The translations under genes were made by a program, and so were the position numbers. From NCBI GenBank assembly GCA_964368875.1, contig CAYJDG010000010.1, positions 1 to 57,458 on the forward strand: a DNA stretch of 57,458 bases. Reading direction: 5' to 3'. The notes under the pieces are model-generated. The model was not told the DNA's origin, made no database searches, and saw only the letters and a program-made list of their open reading frames with translations. The DNA is from CAYJDG01 sp964368875. GTDB lineage: Bacteria > Pseudomonadota > Alphaproteobacteria > Micavibrionales > Micavibrionaceae. Shown here in pieces: positions 39,689 to 48,122 of this stretch (position 1 is its first letter; every line of letters starts with the position of its first letter).

Positions 39689-39970
39689 TTAAGCGCCGAC
39701 CTGGATCAGGGAGGTGTAATAGCCCATCGGGCGGCCTGTCGCCTGATCGGGTTCGATCACAACCATCGAGCTTTTGCGCTCGACCTTGCGGGCGAGGTCG
39801 TCCGCGATTTCATAGTGCATCAATTCGCCTTCATGATCGGGTTGGTCATAGACCAGCATGAAGAGCTTTTGATCGCGGTAATATTCAATCCGTTTGATAT
39901 CGGCGGGAAAGGTTGCATCGCTGACCAGAACCAGATCGCCATCAGGAAGGGAGCCGAGAGAAACGTTCAT
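39689..39970 (-). CDS. Small hypothetical protein (93 aa)
   Basis: A 93-residue protein of unknown function, reading MNVSLGSLPDGDLVLVSDAT. It is rich in beta-strand-forming residues (RIEYYRDQKLFMLVYDQ, then SMVVIEPD) and ends IQVGA; no signal peptide. It starts 6 bp after the stop of a 59-codon gene on the same strand and is probably co-translated with it. The pair precede the tRNA-Gly/rmlCD run but appear separate from it. Confidence 0.6.
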   Translation of the reverse strand: MNVSLGSLPDGDLVLVSDATFPADIKRIEYYRDQKLFMLVYDQPDHEGELMHYEIADDLARKVERKSSMVVIEPDQATGRPMGYYTSLIQVGA

Positions 39971-39976
39971 AATCGC

Positions 39977-40156
39977 TTATCTCCCGCCGGGCGTTGTCGT
40001 GGGGAGAATGCGGGCGCTCATATCTACGGCAGGCGCTGCTGAGGAAACTTGCGGTGCGGCGAGGCCCATCGCCTTGGTATCGACGCCAGACCCCATGAGG
40101 GTCGCCTCGACCGTGACCTGAAGAGAGCCTGCATCAAATTTTGTGAATTCTGCCAT
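39977..40156 (-). CDS. Very small hypothetical protein (59 aa)
   Basis: A 59-residue open frame beginning MAEFTKFDAGSLQVTVEAT and ending TTTPGGR. The Shine-Dalgarno AGGGA lies 4 bases before ATG 40156. It has two predicted beta strands near the N-terminus and a flexible Ala/Pro/Ser-rich rest, with no membrane segment. It lies 6 bp upstream of the 93-aa gene with the same direction. The tight spacing and ribosome-binding site argue that it is real; function unknown. Confidence 0.5.
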   Translation of the reverse strand: MAEFTKFDAGSLQVTVEATLMGSGVDTKAMGLAAPQVSSAAPAVDMSARILPTTTPGGR

Positions 40157-40302
40157 ACGTTCCCTATTACCTGATTATAATTACATAATTCCGTTAAATT
40201 TACAAAATCTCATATTCAAGATCGTGTAATCTTACTGTGCTTTACGCAGTGTTTTATTCAGGTTTAATATGACTATAGCTTCCAATCCTTAATAACAGTT
40301 TA

Positions 40303-40854
40303 ATGCCCCCTATGATTTCCACCGTTTCCGTTAACTTTCCCCCAGATGCTCTGCCAACCTCTCCGGAGGCTCTGATCGGGCAGCTGGAGGCTTTGGGCCT
40401 GCCCCATCGGGTGCACACTCATGCGGCGGTATTTACGGTTGCCGAGAGCAAGGAAATCGATGCCGGTATCGCTGGTGCCCATACGCGCAATATGTTCCTG
40501 AAAGACAAAAAGGGCGCGATGTTTCTGGTTACACTGCGCCACGATACGCTCATCGATCTTAAGAAATTATCCGACGTTCTGGAGGCTGGGCGGTTCTCGT
40601 TTGGCTCGCCCGAGCGGCTCTGGGAAAATCTCGGTGTGCGGCCTGGCTCGGTGACACCTTTCGCCATCATCAACGATACCGCGCATGCGGTCACGCTGGT
40701 GCTGGAAGAGGGGATGATGGCGGAGGAGATCGTCAATTTTCACCCCTTGATCAATACCATGACGGTAGGTTTGCGCCCGGATGATTTTCTGAAATTCCTA
40801 AGCGCGATCAACGTTGTTCCGCGCATCGTCGATCTGAGCGCAGCCGCGCCTTAA
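40303..40854 (+). CDS. YbaK/ProX-type aminoacyl-tRNA deacylase
   Basis: A 183-residue trans-editing domain protein of the YbaK/INS/ProXp family, which hydrolyses mischarged Ala- or Cys-tRNA(Pro). Typical features are THAAVFTVAESKEID near residue 40, the strand-loop NMFLKDKKGAMFLVTLRHD with the conserved Lys, and GSVTPFAIINDT. The length and the C-terminal INTMTVGLRPDDFLKFL fit the PrdX/ProXp-ala group, though the exact specificity is not certain. ATG 40303 is followed in frame by a second ATG at 40312 that could also serve. Confidence 0.9.
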   Translation: MPPMISTVSVNFPPDALPTSPEALIGQLEALGLPHRVHTHAAVFTVAESKEIDAGIAGAHTRNMFLKDKKGAMFLVTLRHDTLIDLKKLSDVLEAGRFSFGSPERLWENLGVRPGSVTPFAIINDTAHAVTLVLEEGMMAEEIVNFHPLINTMTVGLRPDDFLKFLSAINVVPRIVDLSAAAP

Positions 40855-40891
40855 AATAGCTTTCCGGACTTTTTTCTGCTAGGCTTCACAC

Positions 40892-41161
40892 ATGTCCGGA
40901 AAGTTTCTGCATCTGCTTCAGGATTATGCCACGGCTATCTGCGTTGCCGCCGAAGCCATCGCGCCATCCCCCACCCTTGCCGCGCAGCCTCCCCTCGATA
41001 CGCCCGTCATGCAGGCCGTGTTACCCGGTCATATGAGCTGGAGTGCCGAGGCTTCGAAGCTCCTGTGGGAAGACATCCAGGAAAAATCACGCACCCAGCC
41101 TTATGTCGGCACCTATCAGATCATTGCCCTGACCGGGCATGTGCCCGCCGGGCCGCATTAA
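40892..41161 (+). CDS. Small hypothetical protein (89 aa)
   Basis: An 89-residue protein of unknown function that starts 37 bp after the deacylase gene. It has no signal peptide; the middle is Pro/Ala-rich (EAIAPSPTLAAQPPLDTP), followed by a more conserved-looking MSWSAEASKLLWEDIQEKSRTQPYVGTYQIIALTGH. It may be co-transcribed with the deacylase gene and the DUF3147 gene. A real gene is likely but not certain. Confidence 0.5.
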   Translation: MSGKFLHLLQDYATAICVAAEAIAPSPTLAAQPPLDTPVMQAVLPGHMSWSAEASKLLWEDIQEKSRTQPYVGTYQIIALTGHVPAGPH

Positions 41162-41203
41162 TCAGTTTCCTTGAATATGCCCTCACCCTAGAAAGTCTCG
41201 CTT

Positions 41204-41554
41204 ATGTGGTATGCCCTTATCAAAGCTGCCTTATCCGGCCTCATCGTTGCGACCGCCTCAGAAACCGCAAAGCGCAGTCCATCCTTTGGGGCGCTGATCG
41301 CGTCTTTGCCGCTGGTCTCCATTCTGGGGATGATCTGGCTGTGGCGGGATACAAAAGACCCGCTGCGGCTTGCCGCCCATGCTGAGGCAACTTTCTGGTA
41401 TGTGCTGCCGTCCCTGCCGATGTTTCTTGTCTTGCCCAGGTTGCTGCGTTCAGGAATGCAGTTTTATCCGGCGCTGGCGCTTTCCTGTGTGCTGACCATT
41501 GTTCTGTACGGGCTTATGGTCTGGTCGCTGAAACGCTTTGGTATCAGCCTTTAA
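41204..41554 (+). CDS. DUF3147 family membrane protein
   Basis: A 116-residue inner-membrane protein with four predicted helices. The family pattern is visible: MWYALIKAALSGLIVATASETAKRSPSFGALIASLPLVSIL, W-x-D-T-K-D after the second helix, and FWYVLPSLPMFLVLP. The function of DUF3147 is unknown. It is followed closely by the thioredoxin-like gene. Confidence 0.85.
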   Translation: MWYALIKAALSGLIVATASETAKRSPSFGALIASLPLVSILGMIWLWRDTKDPLRLAAHAEATFWYVLPSLPMFLVLPRLLRSGMQFYPALALSCVLTIVLYGLMVWSLKRFGISL

Positions 41555-41619
41555 ATCCCTTATTTGACTCTCTCCGTGTGGCTGCCTATTTTGCTGCGGT
41601 ATTCACCCAAGGACCTTTT

Positions 41620-42549
41620 ATGCTGATCGGACTGCCCCCAACCGCCAAGCCTGCAGCTGCCGCAGATGATGTGATCTACGACGTGACCACGGCTGACTTT
41701 GAGACAAGCGTGCTCAAAGCCTCGATGGAACGTCCGGTGATCATCGACTTCTGGGCCCCATGGTGCGGCCCGTGCAAACAGCTCGGCCCTCTGCTTGAAG
41801 GGGCGGTTAACGCTCAGGGTGGCAAAGTCGCTTTGGCCAAAATCGATATCGATAAAAACCCGGAACTGGCTCAGGCCTTCCGCGTCCAGTCGATCCCGAT
41901 GGTGGTCGCAATGTATCAGGGCCAGCCTGTCACTGCCTTTGCCGGCGCGCGCCCAAAGGCTGAGATCGACCAGTTGATTGCGCAACTGGTGCAGGTCGCC
42001 AACCAGAATAAACCGGATGCGATCGATATTCCTGCGGCTCTCAAAGACGCCGCGACGCTGCTCGCGGCCAATGATTTCATGGGGGCGCAGAATTTATACG
42101 TGGCCGTTTTACAGCAAGACGAAGAAAATGCCGGGGCCTATACGGGTCTCGTGCGCGTCCTGATTGCTGCTGGCGAACTTGATCAGGCGCAAGCCATGCT
42201 CGATGACGCGCCGGAAAAAATCACCAAAGACTCATTGTTTGCTGCGACCAAAACCGCGCTTGAACTGGCACGGTCTGCGCCTGCTCCAGATGAACTGGCG
42301 GCGCTGAAGGCAAAAGTCCAGTCTGCACCCGAAGATTTTGAGGCCCGCTTCGCCTATGCCGAGGCCGCCTGTGCTGCAGGAGCAAAAGACGAGGCCGCAG
42401 ACGCTTTGCTCGAAATCATCCGGCGTGACCGGACATGGCAGGACGACAAGGCCCGCAAAGAACTGCTGCGTTACTTTGAAGCCTGGGGATTTTCTGACCC
42501 GGCATCGGTGGCCGGACGCAGAAAGCTTTCAACCCTGCTTTTCTCTTAG
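41620..42549 (+). CDS. Thioredoxin-TPR co-chaperone (CnoX/YbbN-like)
   Basis: A 309-residue cytoplasmic protein with an N-terminal thioredoxin domain and C-terminal TPR repeats, the CnoX/YbbN architecture that works with chaperones and protects proteins from oxidation. Cys49 and Cys52 lie in WAPWCGPCK, so the redox site is intact, as in alphaproteobacterial members. TPR-type helices run from about residue 145, and the C-terminus ends DPASVAGRRKLSTLLF, as in the family. ATG 41620 is chosen over GTG 41578 because AAGGA lies 6 bases upstream. It leads a run with the Lon-substrate-domain, Trm112 and DUF971 genes. Confidence 0.94.
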   Translation: MLIGLPPTAKPAAAADDVIYDVTTADFETSVLKASMERPVIIDFWAPWCGPCKQLGPLLEGAVNAQGGKVALAKIDIDKNPELAQAFRVQSIPMVVAMYQGQPVTAFAGARPKAEIDQLIAQLVQVANQNKPDAIDIPAALKDAATLLAANDFMGAQNLYVAVLQQDEENAGAYTGLVRVLIAAGELDQAQAMLDDAPEKITKDSLFAATKTALELARSAPAPDELAALKAKVQSAPEDFEARFAYAEAACAAGAKDEAADALLEIIRRDRTWQDDKARKELLRYFEAWGFSDPASVAGRRKLSTLLFS

Positions 42550-42573
42550 AAAAATAAGCCTATATACGTACCC

Positions 42574-43221
42574 ATGACCAACGAAACTCCATTCAACCCG
42601 CGCTTTGACGACCTGCCGACGCAGTTGCCGGTGTTTCCGCTGGACGGGGTTTTGCTGCTGCCGCGCGGCCAGCTCCCGCTTAATATCTTTGAGCCGCGCT
42701 ATCTTGCCATGGTCAATGACGCCCTTTGCCGTGACCGGATGATCGGCATGGTTCAGACGACCGGAACGGGCCCTGAGATTTTTAAAACCGGATGTGCCGG
42801 ACGGATCACCCAGTTTGAAGAAACTTCCGATGGGCGCTATCTGATCACGCTGACCGGCGTGTGTCGGTTTGAGATTGCCGAAGAGCTTGAGCATCAGCGC
42901 GGCTATCGGCGTGTGCGCCCCGACTGGTCGGGCTTTGCAGGCGATCTTGAGAAAACTGGTTGCCTCGGTCTTGACCGTTCGCACCTGACCGATCTGCTCA
43001 AGGATTATTTTACGCTCAATGAACTCTCGATGGACTGGGGTTTGATTGACGCGATTGGTGATGACAGCCTGCTGACCGCGCTCGCGATGATCTGCCCGCT
43101 TTCCGCACCGGAAAAACAGGCGTTGCTCGAAGCGCCGTCGTGTAAAGCACGGGCGACGTTGTTCATGAACCTGCTTGAAATCGCAGTGCGCGCCAAAGGC
43201 TGCTGCGGATCGGCGCACTGA
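42574..43221 (+). CDS. LON peptidase substrate-binding domain protein
   Basis: A 215-residue stand-alone Lon N-terminal (LAN/ASCH-like) domain without ATPase or protease parts. It opens with QLPVFPLDGVLLLPRGQLPLNIFEPRYLAMV, the classic Lon N-domain block, then GRITQFEETSDGRYLITLTGVCRF. These are found widely in proteobacteria next to thioredoxin and Trm112-type genes, as here; a role in proteostasis is assumed, not shown. It lies 24 bp after the thioredoxin gene and 2 bp before the Trm112 gene. Confidence 0.93.
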   Translation: MTNETPFNPRFDDLPTQLPVFPLDGVLLLPRGQLPLNIFEPRYLAMVNDALCRDRMIGMVQTTGTGPEIFKTGCAGRITQFEETSDGRYLITLTGVCRFEIAEELEHQRGYRRVRPDWSGFAGDLEKTGCLGLDRSHLTDLLKDYFTLNELSMDWGLIDAIGDDSLLTALAMICPLSAPEKQALLEAPSCKARATLFMNLLEIAVRAKGCCGSAH

Positions 43222-43223
43222 TC

Positions 43224-43433
43224 ATGAGCATCCCAGGCGTTGCGCAAACTATCGATCCGCGTCTGCTCGAAGTGCTGGTCTGCCCGCTCACCAAAATTCC
43301 TCTCCGCTATGACCGCGAAAAACAGGAACTGATTTCTGATCAGGCTGGCCTCGCCTATCCGATCCGTGATGGCATTCCGATTATGCTGGTTGAGGGCGCA
43401 CGCAAGCTGGCTGAGACCGAAGTCAAAAAATGA
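43224..43433 (+). CDS. Trm112 family protein
   Basis: A 69-residue Trm112/YcaR-like protein, a small activator fold for methyltransferases. It shows DPRLLEVLVCPLTKIPLRY, then YPIRDGIPIMLVEGARKL. As in most bacterial members, the zinc cysteines are reduced to one. Its 3' end overlaps the DUF971 gene by 4 bases (ATGA), so the two are coupled. Confidence 0.92.
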   Translation: MSIPGVAQTIDPRLLEVLVCPLTKIPLRYDREKQELISDQAGLAYPIRDGIPIMLVEGARKLAETEVKK

Positions 43434-43726
43434 CGACCAGATGGCCGACTGAGATCAGGCTCGAGCCTGGTAAACGGACGCTGCATGTTGCGTATGACGA
43501 TGGGCAAGCGGTCGCGATCCCGGCTGAACGCCTGCGCGTTGAAAGCCCCTCTGCCGAAGTGCAGGGGCATGGGCCGGGACAGAAAATCACCGTGACCGGC
43601 AAAGAAAACGTCACGATTACAGCCATTCAGCCTGTCGGGAATTACGCCGTGCGGCTCGTCTTTGATGACGGGCACGCAACCGGAATTTATACGTGGGACT
43701 ACCTGTATCAGCTGGGCGCCTCGTAA
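43430..43726 (+). CDS. DUF971 (GBBH-like N-terminal) domain protein
   Basis: A 98-residue protein made of the DUF971 domain also found at the N-terminus of gamma-butyrobetaine hydroxylases: WPTEIRLEPGKRTLHVAYDDG, IPAERLRVESPSAEVQGHG, and the end FDDGHATGIYTWDYLYQL. In bacteria it is often near Fe-S or folate genes; its function is not established. The start overlaps the Trm112 stop. It is the last gene before the leu leader. Confidence 0.92.
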   Translation: MTTRWPTEIRLEPGKRTLHVAYDDGQAVAIPAERLRVESPSAEVQGHGPGQKITVTGKENVTITAIQPVGNYAVRLVFDDGHATGIYTWDYLYQLGAS

Positions 43727-43762
43727 AAAGGCTTGCCGCCCCGTCGCCTTTCGGGCTACAAA

Positions 43763-43819
43763 ATGGGCATGACCCAGCAAGGACTTCTCCTTCTACGACT
43801 TATCTCCCCCTCAGCCTAA
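43763..43819 (+). CDS. leuL: Leucine-rich leader peptide of leuA (attenuator peptide)
   Basis: An 18-residue open frame, MGMTQQGLLLLRLISPSA, 84 bp upstream of leuA. Five of its residues are leucine, four of them consecutive (CTT CTC CTT CTA), with a fifth one codon further on. Such runs are the hallmark of ribosome-mediated leucine attenuation. The TAA stop abuts the first downstream hairpin. The second ATG (43769) could be the true start. It is too short for ordinary gene calling. Confidence 0.8.
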   Translation: MGMTQQGLLLLRLISPSA

Positions 43820-43902
43820 GGGCGCGAGCGTTCGCCCCTATCCGCTGCAGGGGTTCAGAGATCCGGGTTCACCATCATTCATAATCAAGAGAGTTTTTTA
43901 CC
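43820..43902 (+). promoter_or_regulatory. Attenuator region between leader peptide and leuA
   Basis: Directly after the leader stop, GGGCG-N8-CGCCC can form a hairpin whose 3' arm (CCCCT) can alternatively pair with AGGGG about 15 bases further on. This gives two mutually exclusive structures. A T6 run lies just before the leuA ATG, but no strong stem stands immediately before it, so whether control acts by termination or by blocking translation is unclear. Confidence 0.55.
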
Positions 43903-45483
<1,581 letters not shown>

Positions 45484-45517
45484 GCGCTTGAACTTGAGGA
45501 GCGCTTGATTCAAAATG

Positions 45518-45550
45518 AAGCAGCCGATTCGCGTCGGCTGCTTTTCTTTT
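45518..45550 (+). terminator. Rho-independent terminator after leuA
   Basis: A perfect 10-bp stem AAGCAGCCGA (45518-45527) with TCGGCTGCTT (45534-45543) followed by TTCTTTT. It lies between leuA and the porin gene. Confidence 0.92.
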
Positions 45551-45570
45551 CTCCTGTTCAGGAGCTACCC

Positions 45571-46269
45571 GTGAAAAATCTTGCTGCATGTCTGCTGCTT
45601 GTCCTGTTGCCTGCGTCCGCGCAGGCAGACGGGTTGCCGGGGACATTCACGGCAAACCTGAACCTGACGTCGGATTACGCGTTTCGCGGCATTTCCCTCA
45701 GCGATGAAGGCCCGGCTCTGCAGGGCAGTATTGATTGGGGGTGGGAGCCAGCCGGAGTTTATGCGGGGGCGTGGGCTTCGACAGTCGATCTTGAGGACGC
45801 AAGTCTGGAAATCGATTTTTACGCAGGCCTGAACGGCGTGAAAAATGATTTCACCTGGGATTTAGGTGCGATCTATTACGCTTATCCGGGGGCCGATTCT
45901 GATCTTGATTACGATTACTGGGAACTCGCACTTGCGGGCGGCTATGATTTCAATCTTTTTGCCGTCTCGACTGCGCTCAATTTTTCACCAGATTATTTCG
46001 GTGAGACCGGGGCATCGCTTTATCCTGCCGCCTATCTGAGCGTGCCTTTGCCGCATGGCTTTACCGTGACGGGTAGCATGGGCTATCTGCTGGCGAATGC
46101 CGATGACAATGAAATCGGGAATTATGCCGACTGGTCGCTCGGTATGACGTTTGACCTTGAAGGTCTCGATGCCGGGATTAAATACAAGGATACCAGCCTC
46201 GAAGACCCCCAGGATTGCGACGATGGCTGCGATGGGCGGGTTATCTTTAATATCGGTAAGACCTTTTAG
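45571..46269 (+). CDS. TorF-family putative outer-membrane porin
   Basis: A 232-residue predicted outer-membrane beta-barrel of the TorF (TIGR02001-type) family. Start GTG 45571 has AGGAG 6 bases upstream and opens a signal peptide (MKNLAACLLLVLLPASAQA). The mature protein begins TFTANLNLTSDYAFRGISLSDEGPALQGSIDW, diagnostic for the family, and continues with alternating strands ending in the aromatic IFNIGKTF, as outer-membrane proteins do. The transported solute is unknown. It follows the leuA terminator, so it is probably transcribed independently. Confidence 0.9.
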   Translation: MKNLAACLLLVLLPASAQADGLPGTFTANLNLTSDYAFRGISLSDEGPALQGSIDWGWEPAGVYAGAWASTVDLEDASLEIDFYAGLNGVKNDFTWDLGAIYYAYPGADSDLDYDYWELALAGGYDFNLFAVSTALNFSPDYFGETGASLYPAAYLSVPLPHGFTVTGSMGYLLANADDNEIGNYADWSLGMTFDLEGLDAGIKYKDTSLEDPQDCDDGCDGRVIFNIGKTF

Positions 46270-46342
46270 GCCGTTTATTTGCATAATTTTTCAGGCTCGG
46301 GTACAGTCAAGCCAATTAAAAATAAGGAGGAGGTCCTAAAAA

Positions 46343-46624
46343 ATGAAACAAATTTTGTTGTCTGCTGCTGTTCTGTTTGCCAGCTTTGGCACAGCGCATG
46401 CTTTTGAACCCGCATCTCAGGCCGCCCTTATGGAGGCGACTGAAGATATTCAGGCCGGGCTTGATACCGACCTTCGCCCAACAGATACGTCCGAACCGCC
46501 GACGGCTCAACCCGCAGCGGTCGAACCGGCCGCCGGGGCTGAACCGGAAACCACCGGCTCCCCTGCCGAGCGCGATACCACCCGCGAACTACAGCAGCAG
46601 ATGAAATTGCCCCGCAAGCATTAG
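46343..46624 (+). CDS. Small exported hypothetical protein (93 aa)
   Basis: A 93-residue secreted protein of unknown function. The strong site AAGGAGGAGG lies about 8 bases before ATG 46343. A signal peptide (MKQILLSAAVLFASFGTAHA) is followed by a short helix (QAALMEATEDIQAG) and a low-complexity Pro/Ala/Glu/Thr-rich tail, ending basic (KLPRKH). It is followed by a bidirectional terminator. Confidence 0.62.
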   Translation: MKQILLSAAVLFASFGTAHAFEPASQAALMEATEDIQAGLDTDLRPTDTSEPPTAQPAAVEPAAGAEPETTGSPAERDTTRELQQQMKLPRKH

Positions 46625-46628
46625 AATA

Positions 46629-46659
46629 AAAAAAGCCGGAACAGATGTCCGGCTTTTTT
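46629..46659. terminator. Bidirectional terminator between the small exported protein gene and the NYN nuclease gene
   Basis: AAAAAAGCCGGA pairs with TCCGGCTTTTTT around a 7-base loop, with A and T runs on both sides. It serves both converging genes. Confidence 0.92.
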
Positions 46660-46676
46660 ATTGATCACAAAGAAAA

Positions 46677-47348
46677 TTACCCGCGCTGTAAAATCGCTGG
46701 TCTTGGTTCATCTTCATCATCGAAATCATCATCCGTAAAGCCATGGTCATTCGGGCTGGCCGGACGCTGCGCCGGACCGCCATCACGGGCAATAAAGTCA
46801 GCAAGCCCATTGAGATCGATAAACTGATCCGCCTGACGGCGCAGTTCATCGGCAATCATTGGCGGGCTGGTCGTAATCGTGGATACAACACTCACGCGAA
46901 CGCCCTTGCGTTGGGCCGCTTCAAGCAAGCGACGGAAATCTCCATCTCCTGAGAAGAGAATGACGTGGTCGACCTTGTCACACATTTCCATCATGTCGAT
47001 GGCCAGTTCGATGTCGATATTGCCTTTGATTTTCTTACGGCCCTGACTGTCGATGAATTCTTTCGCAGGCTTGGTGACCATCGTGTAGCCATTATAGTCG
47101 AGCCAATCGACGAGAGGGCGGATCGGGGTGTAATCCTGATCTTCGATCAGGGCTGTGTAATAGAATGCGCGGATTAAGCGACCGCGCTGGCCAGCCCATG
47201 TGAGCAATTTACGGTAGTCGATATCAAAGCCAAGGGATTTGGCGGCGGCATAGAGATTGGCCCCGTCGATAAACAACGCAACCTTCTCATCGGGATAAAA
47301 CAGATGTTCCTGACCTTTTCGGCCTGACGACTTGTTTGCTTGTTTCAT
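46677..47348 (-). CDS. NYN domain (LabA/DUF88-type) putative RNase
   Basis: A 223-residue PIN-like NYN-domain protein, predicted to be a metal-dependent RNase. Acidic active-site residues are visible in VALFIDGANLYAA, KGNIDIELAIDMM and VILFSGDGDFRRLL, the expected four-aspartate pattern. The C-terminal 40 residues are an acidic, probably disordered tail (DDDFDDEDE). It is transcribed alone and divergently from rpoZ, with about 240 bp between. The RNA target is unknown. Confidence 0.9.
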   Translation of the reverse strand: MKQANKSSGRKGQEHLFYPDEKVALFIDGANLYAAAKSLGFDIDYRKLLTWAGQRGRLIRAFYYTALIEDQDYTPIRPLVDWLDYNGYTMVTKPAKEFIDSQGRKKIKGNIDIELAIDMMEMCDKVDHVILFSGDGDFRRLLEAAQRKGVRVSVVSTITTSPPMIADELRRQADQFIDLNGLADFIARDGGPAQRPASPNDHGFTDDDFDDEDEPRPAILQRG

Positions 47349-47585
47349 TGCACATCCTTTTAATTATGTATAATCTAACGTCTAAATCTATGTTCTGTCC
47401 CAAACGGCCAGACAATTTGTTACATTAGAGCTATATTATATACTAACCTGCAAGTCTCTAAAAATTCAATCCTGACCTGCAGGCAGGACAAGGCTGAAGC
47501 TCCTGAAGCCCAATCCTTGCATTCCAACGCCTGAATGCTTATATAGGTGCCGTCCGACAGAAAAGAAGTTTAGAGGTTCTCAAAA

Positions 47586-47999
47586 ATGGCCCGCGTAACC
47601 GTAGAAGATTGCATTCTCAAAGTGTCCAACCGTTTCGAATTGGTTATGGTATCGGCCCAGCGCGCCCGCCGCATTGGTACTGGCGCGGCACTGACCGTTG
47701 ATCGTGATAACGATAAAAACCCGGTCGTATCGCTCCGTGAAATCGCCGATGAAACCGTCAGCGTTGCTGATCTTAAAGAAGATCTGATCAAGTCGCATCA
47801 GCGCGTATTCGCTGTTGAAGACGACAAGGACGATGTCATCGAAGAAATGCAGGGCGAAGAAGAGTGGAATACGCTCGTCTCTCAGGCCAACAATACTGGT
47901 GCTGACGCCGAAGATATCGATGACGATGCTGAAGACGAGGAAGAAGAGGAAGCCTCGATCGAAGATATGGCCGGATTTGACGAGAGCAAAGAGGCCTAA
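47586..47999 (+). CDS. rpoZ: DNA-directed RNA polymerase omega subunit
   Basis: The 137-residue omega subunit, which helps assemble RNA polymerase. The conserved N-terminal part is MARVTVEDCILKVSNRFELVMVSAQRARRI, followed by KNPVVSLREIADETV. The last 60 residues form a strongly acidic tail (DDDAEDEEEEEASIED), longer than in E. coli but common in alphaproteobacteria. AGAGG lies about 9 bases before the ATG. rsh follows after a terminator, the usual rpoZ-spoT neighbourhood. Confidence 0.95.
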   Translation: MARVTVEDCILKVSNRFELVMVSAQRARRIGTGAALTVDRDNDKNPVVSLREIADETVSVADLKEDLIKSHQRVFAVEDDKDDVIEEMQGEEEWNTLVSQANNTGADAEDIDDDAEDEEEEEASIEDMAGFDESKEA

Positions 48000-48023
48000 G
48001 TCCAGCTTTGCATTAAAAGGTTT

Positions 48024-48050
48024 AAAACCCGCGCCCGCCGCGGGTTTTTT
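48024..48050 (+). terminator. Rho-independent terminator after rpoZ
   Basis: AAAACCCGCG pairs with CGCGGGTTTT and is followed by a T6 run; it lies between rpoZ and rsh. Confidence 0.9.
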
Positions 48051-48122
48051 ATTGCCTGTCACAGTGGTGTAACCCCCCTCCGGCATGGTAGATTGTTAAG
48101 AAATAAAGGCTAAATTGTTCGC

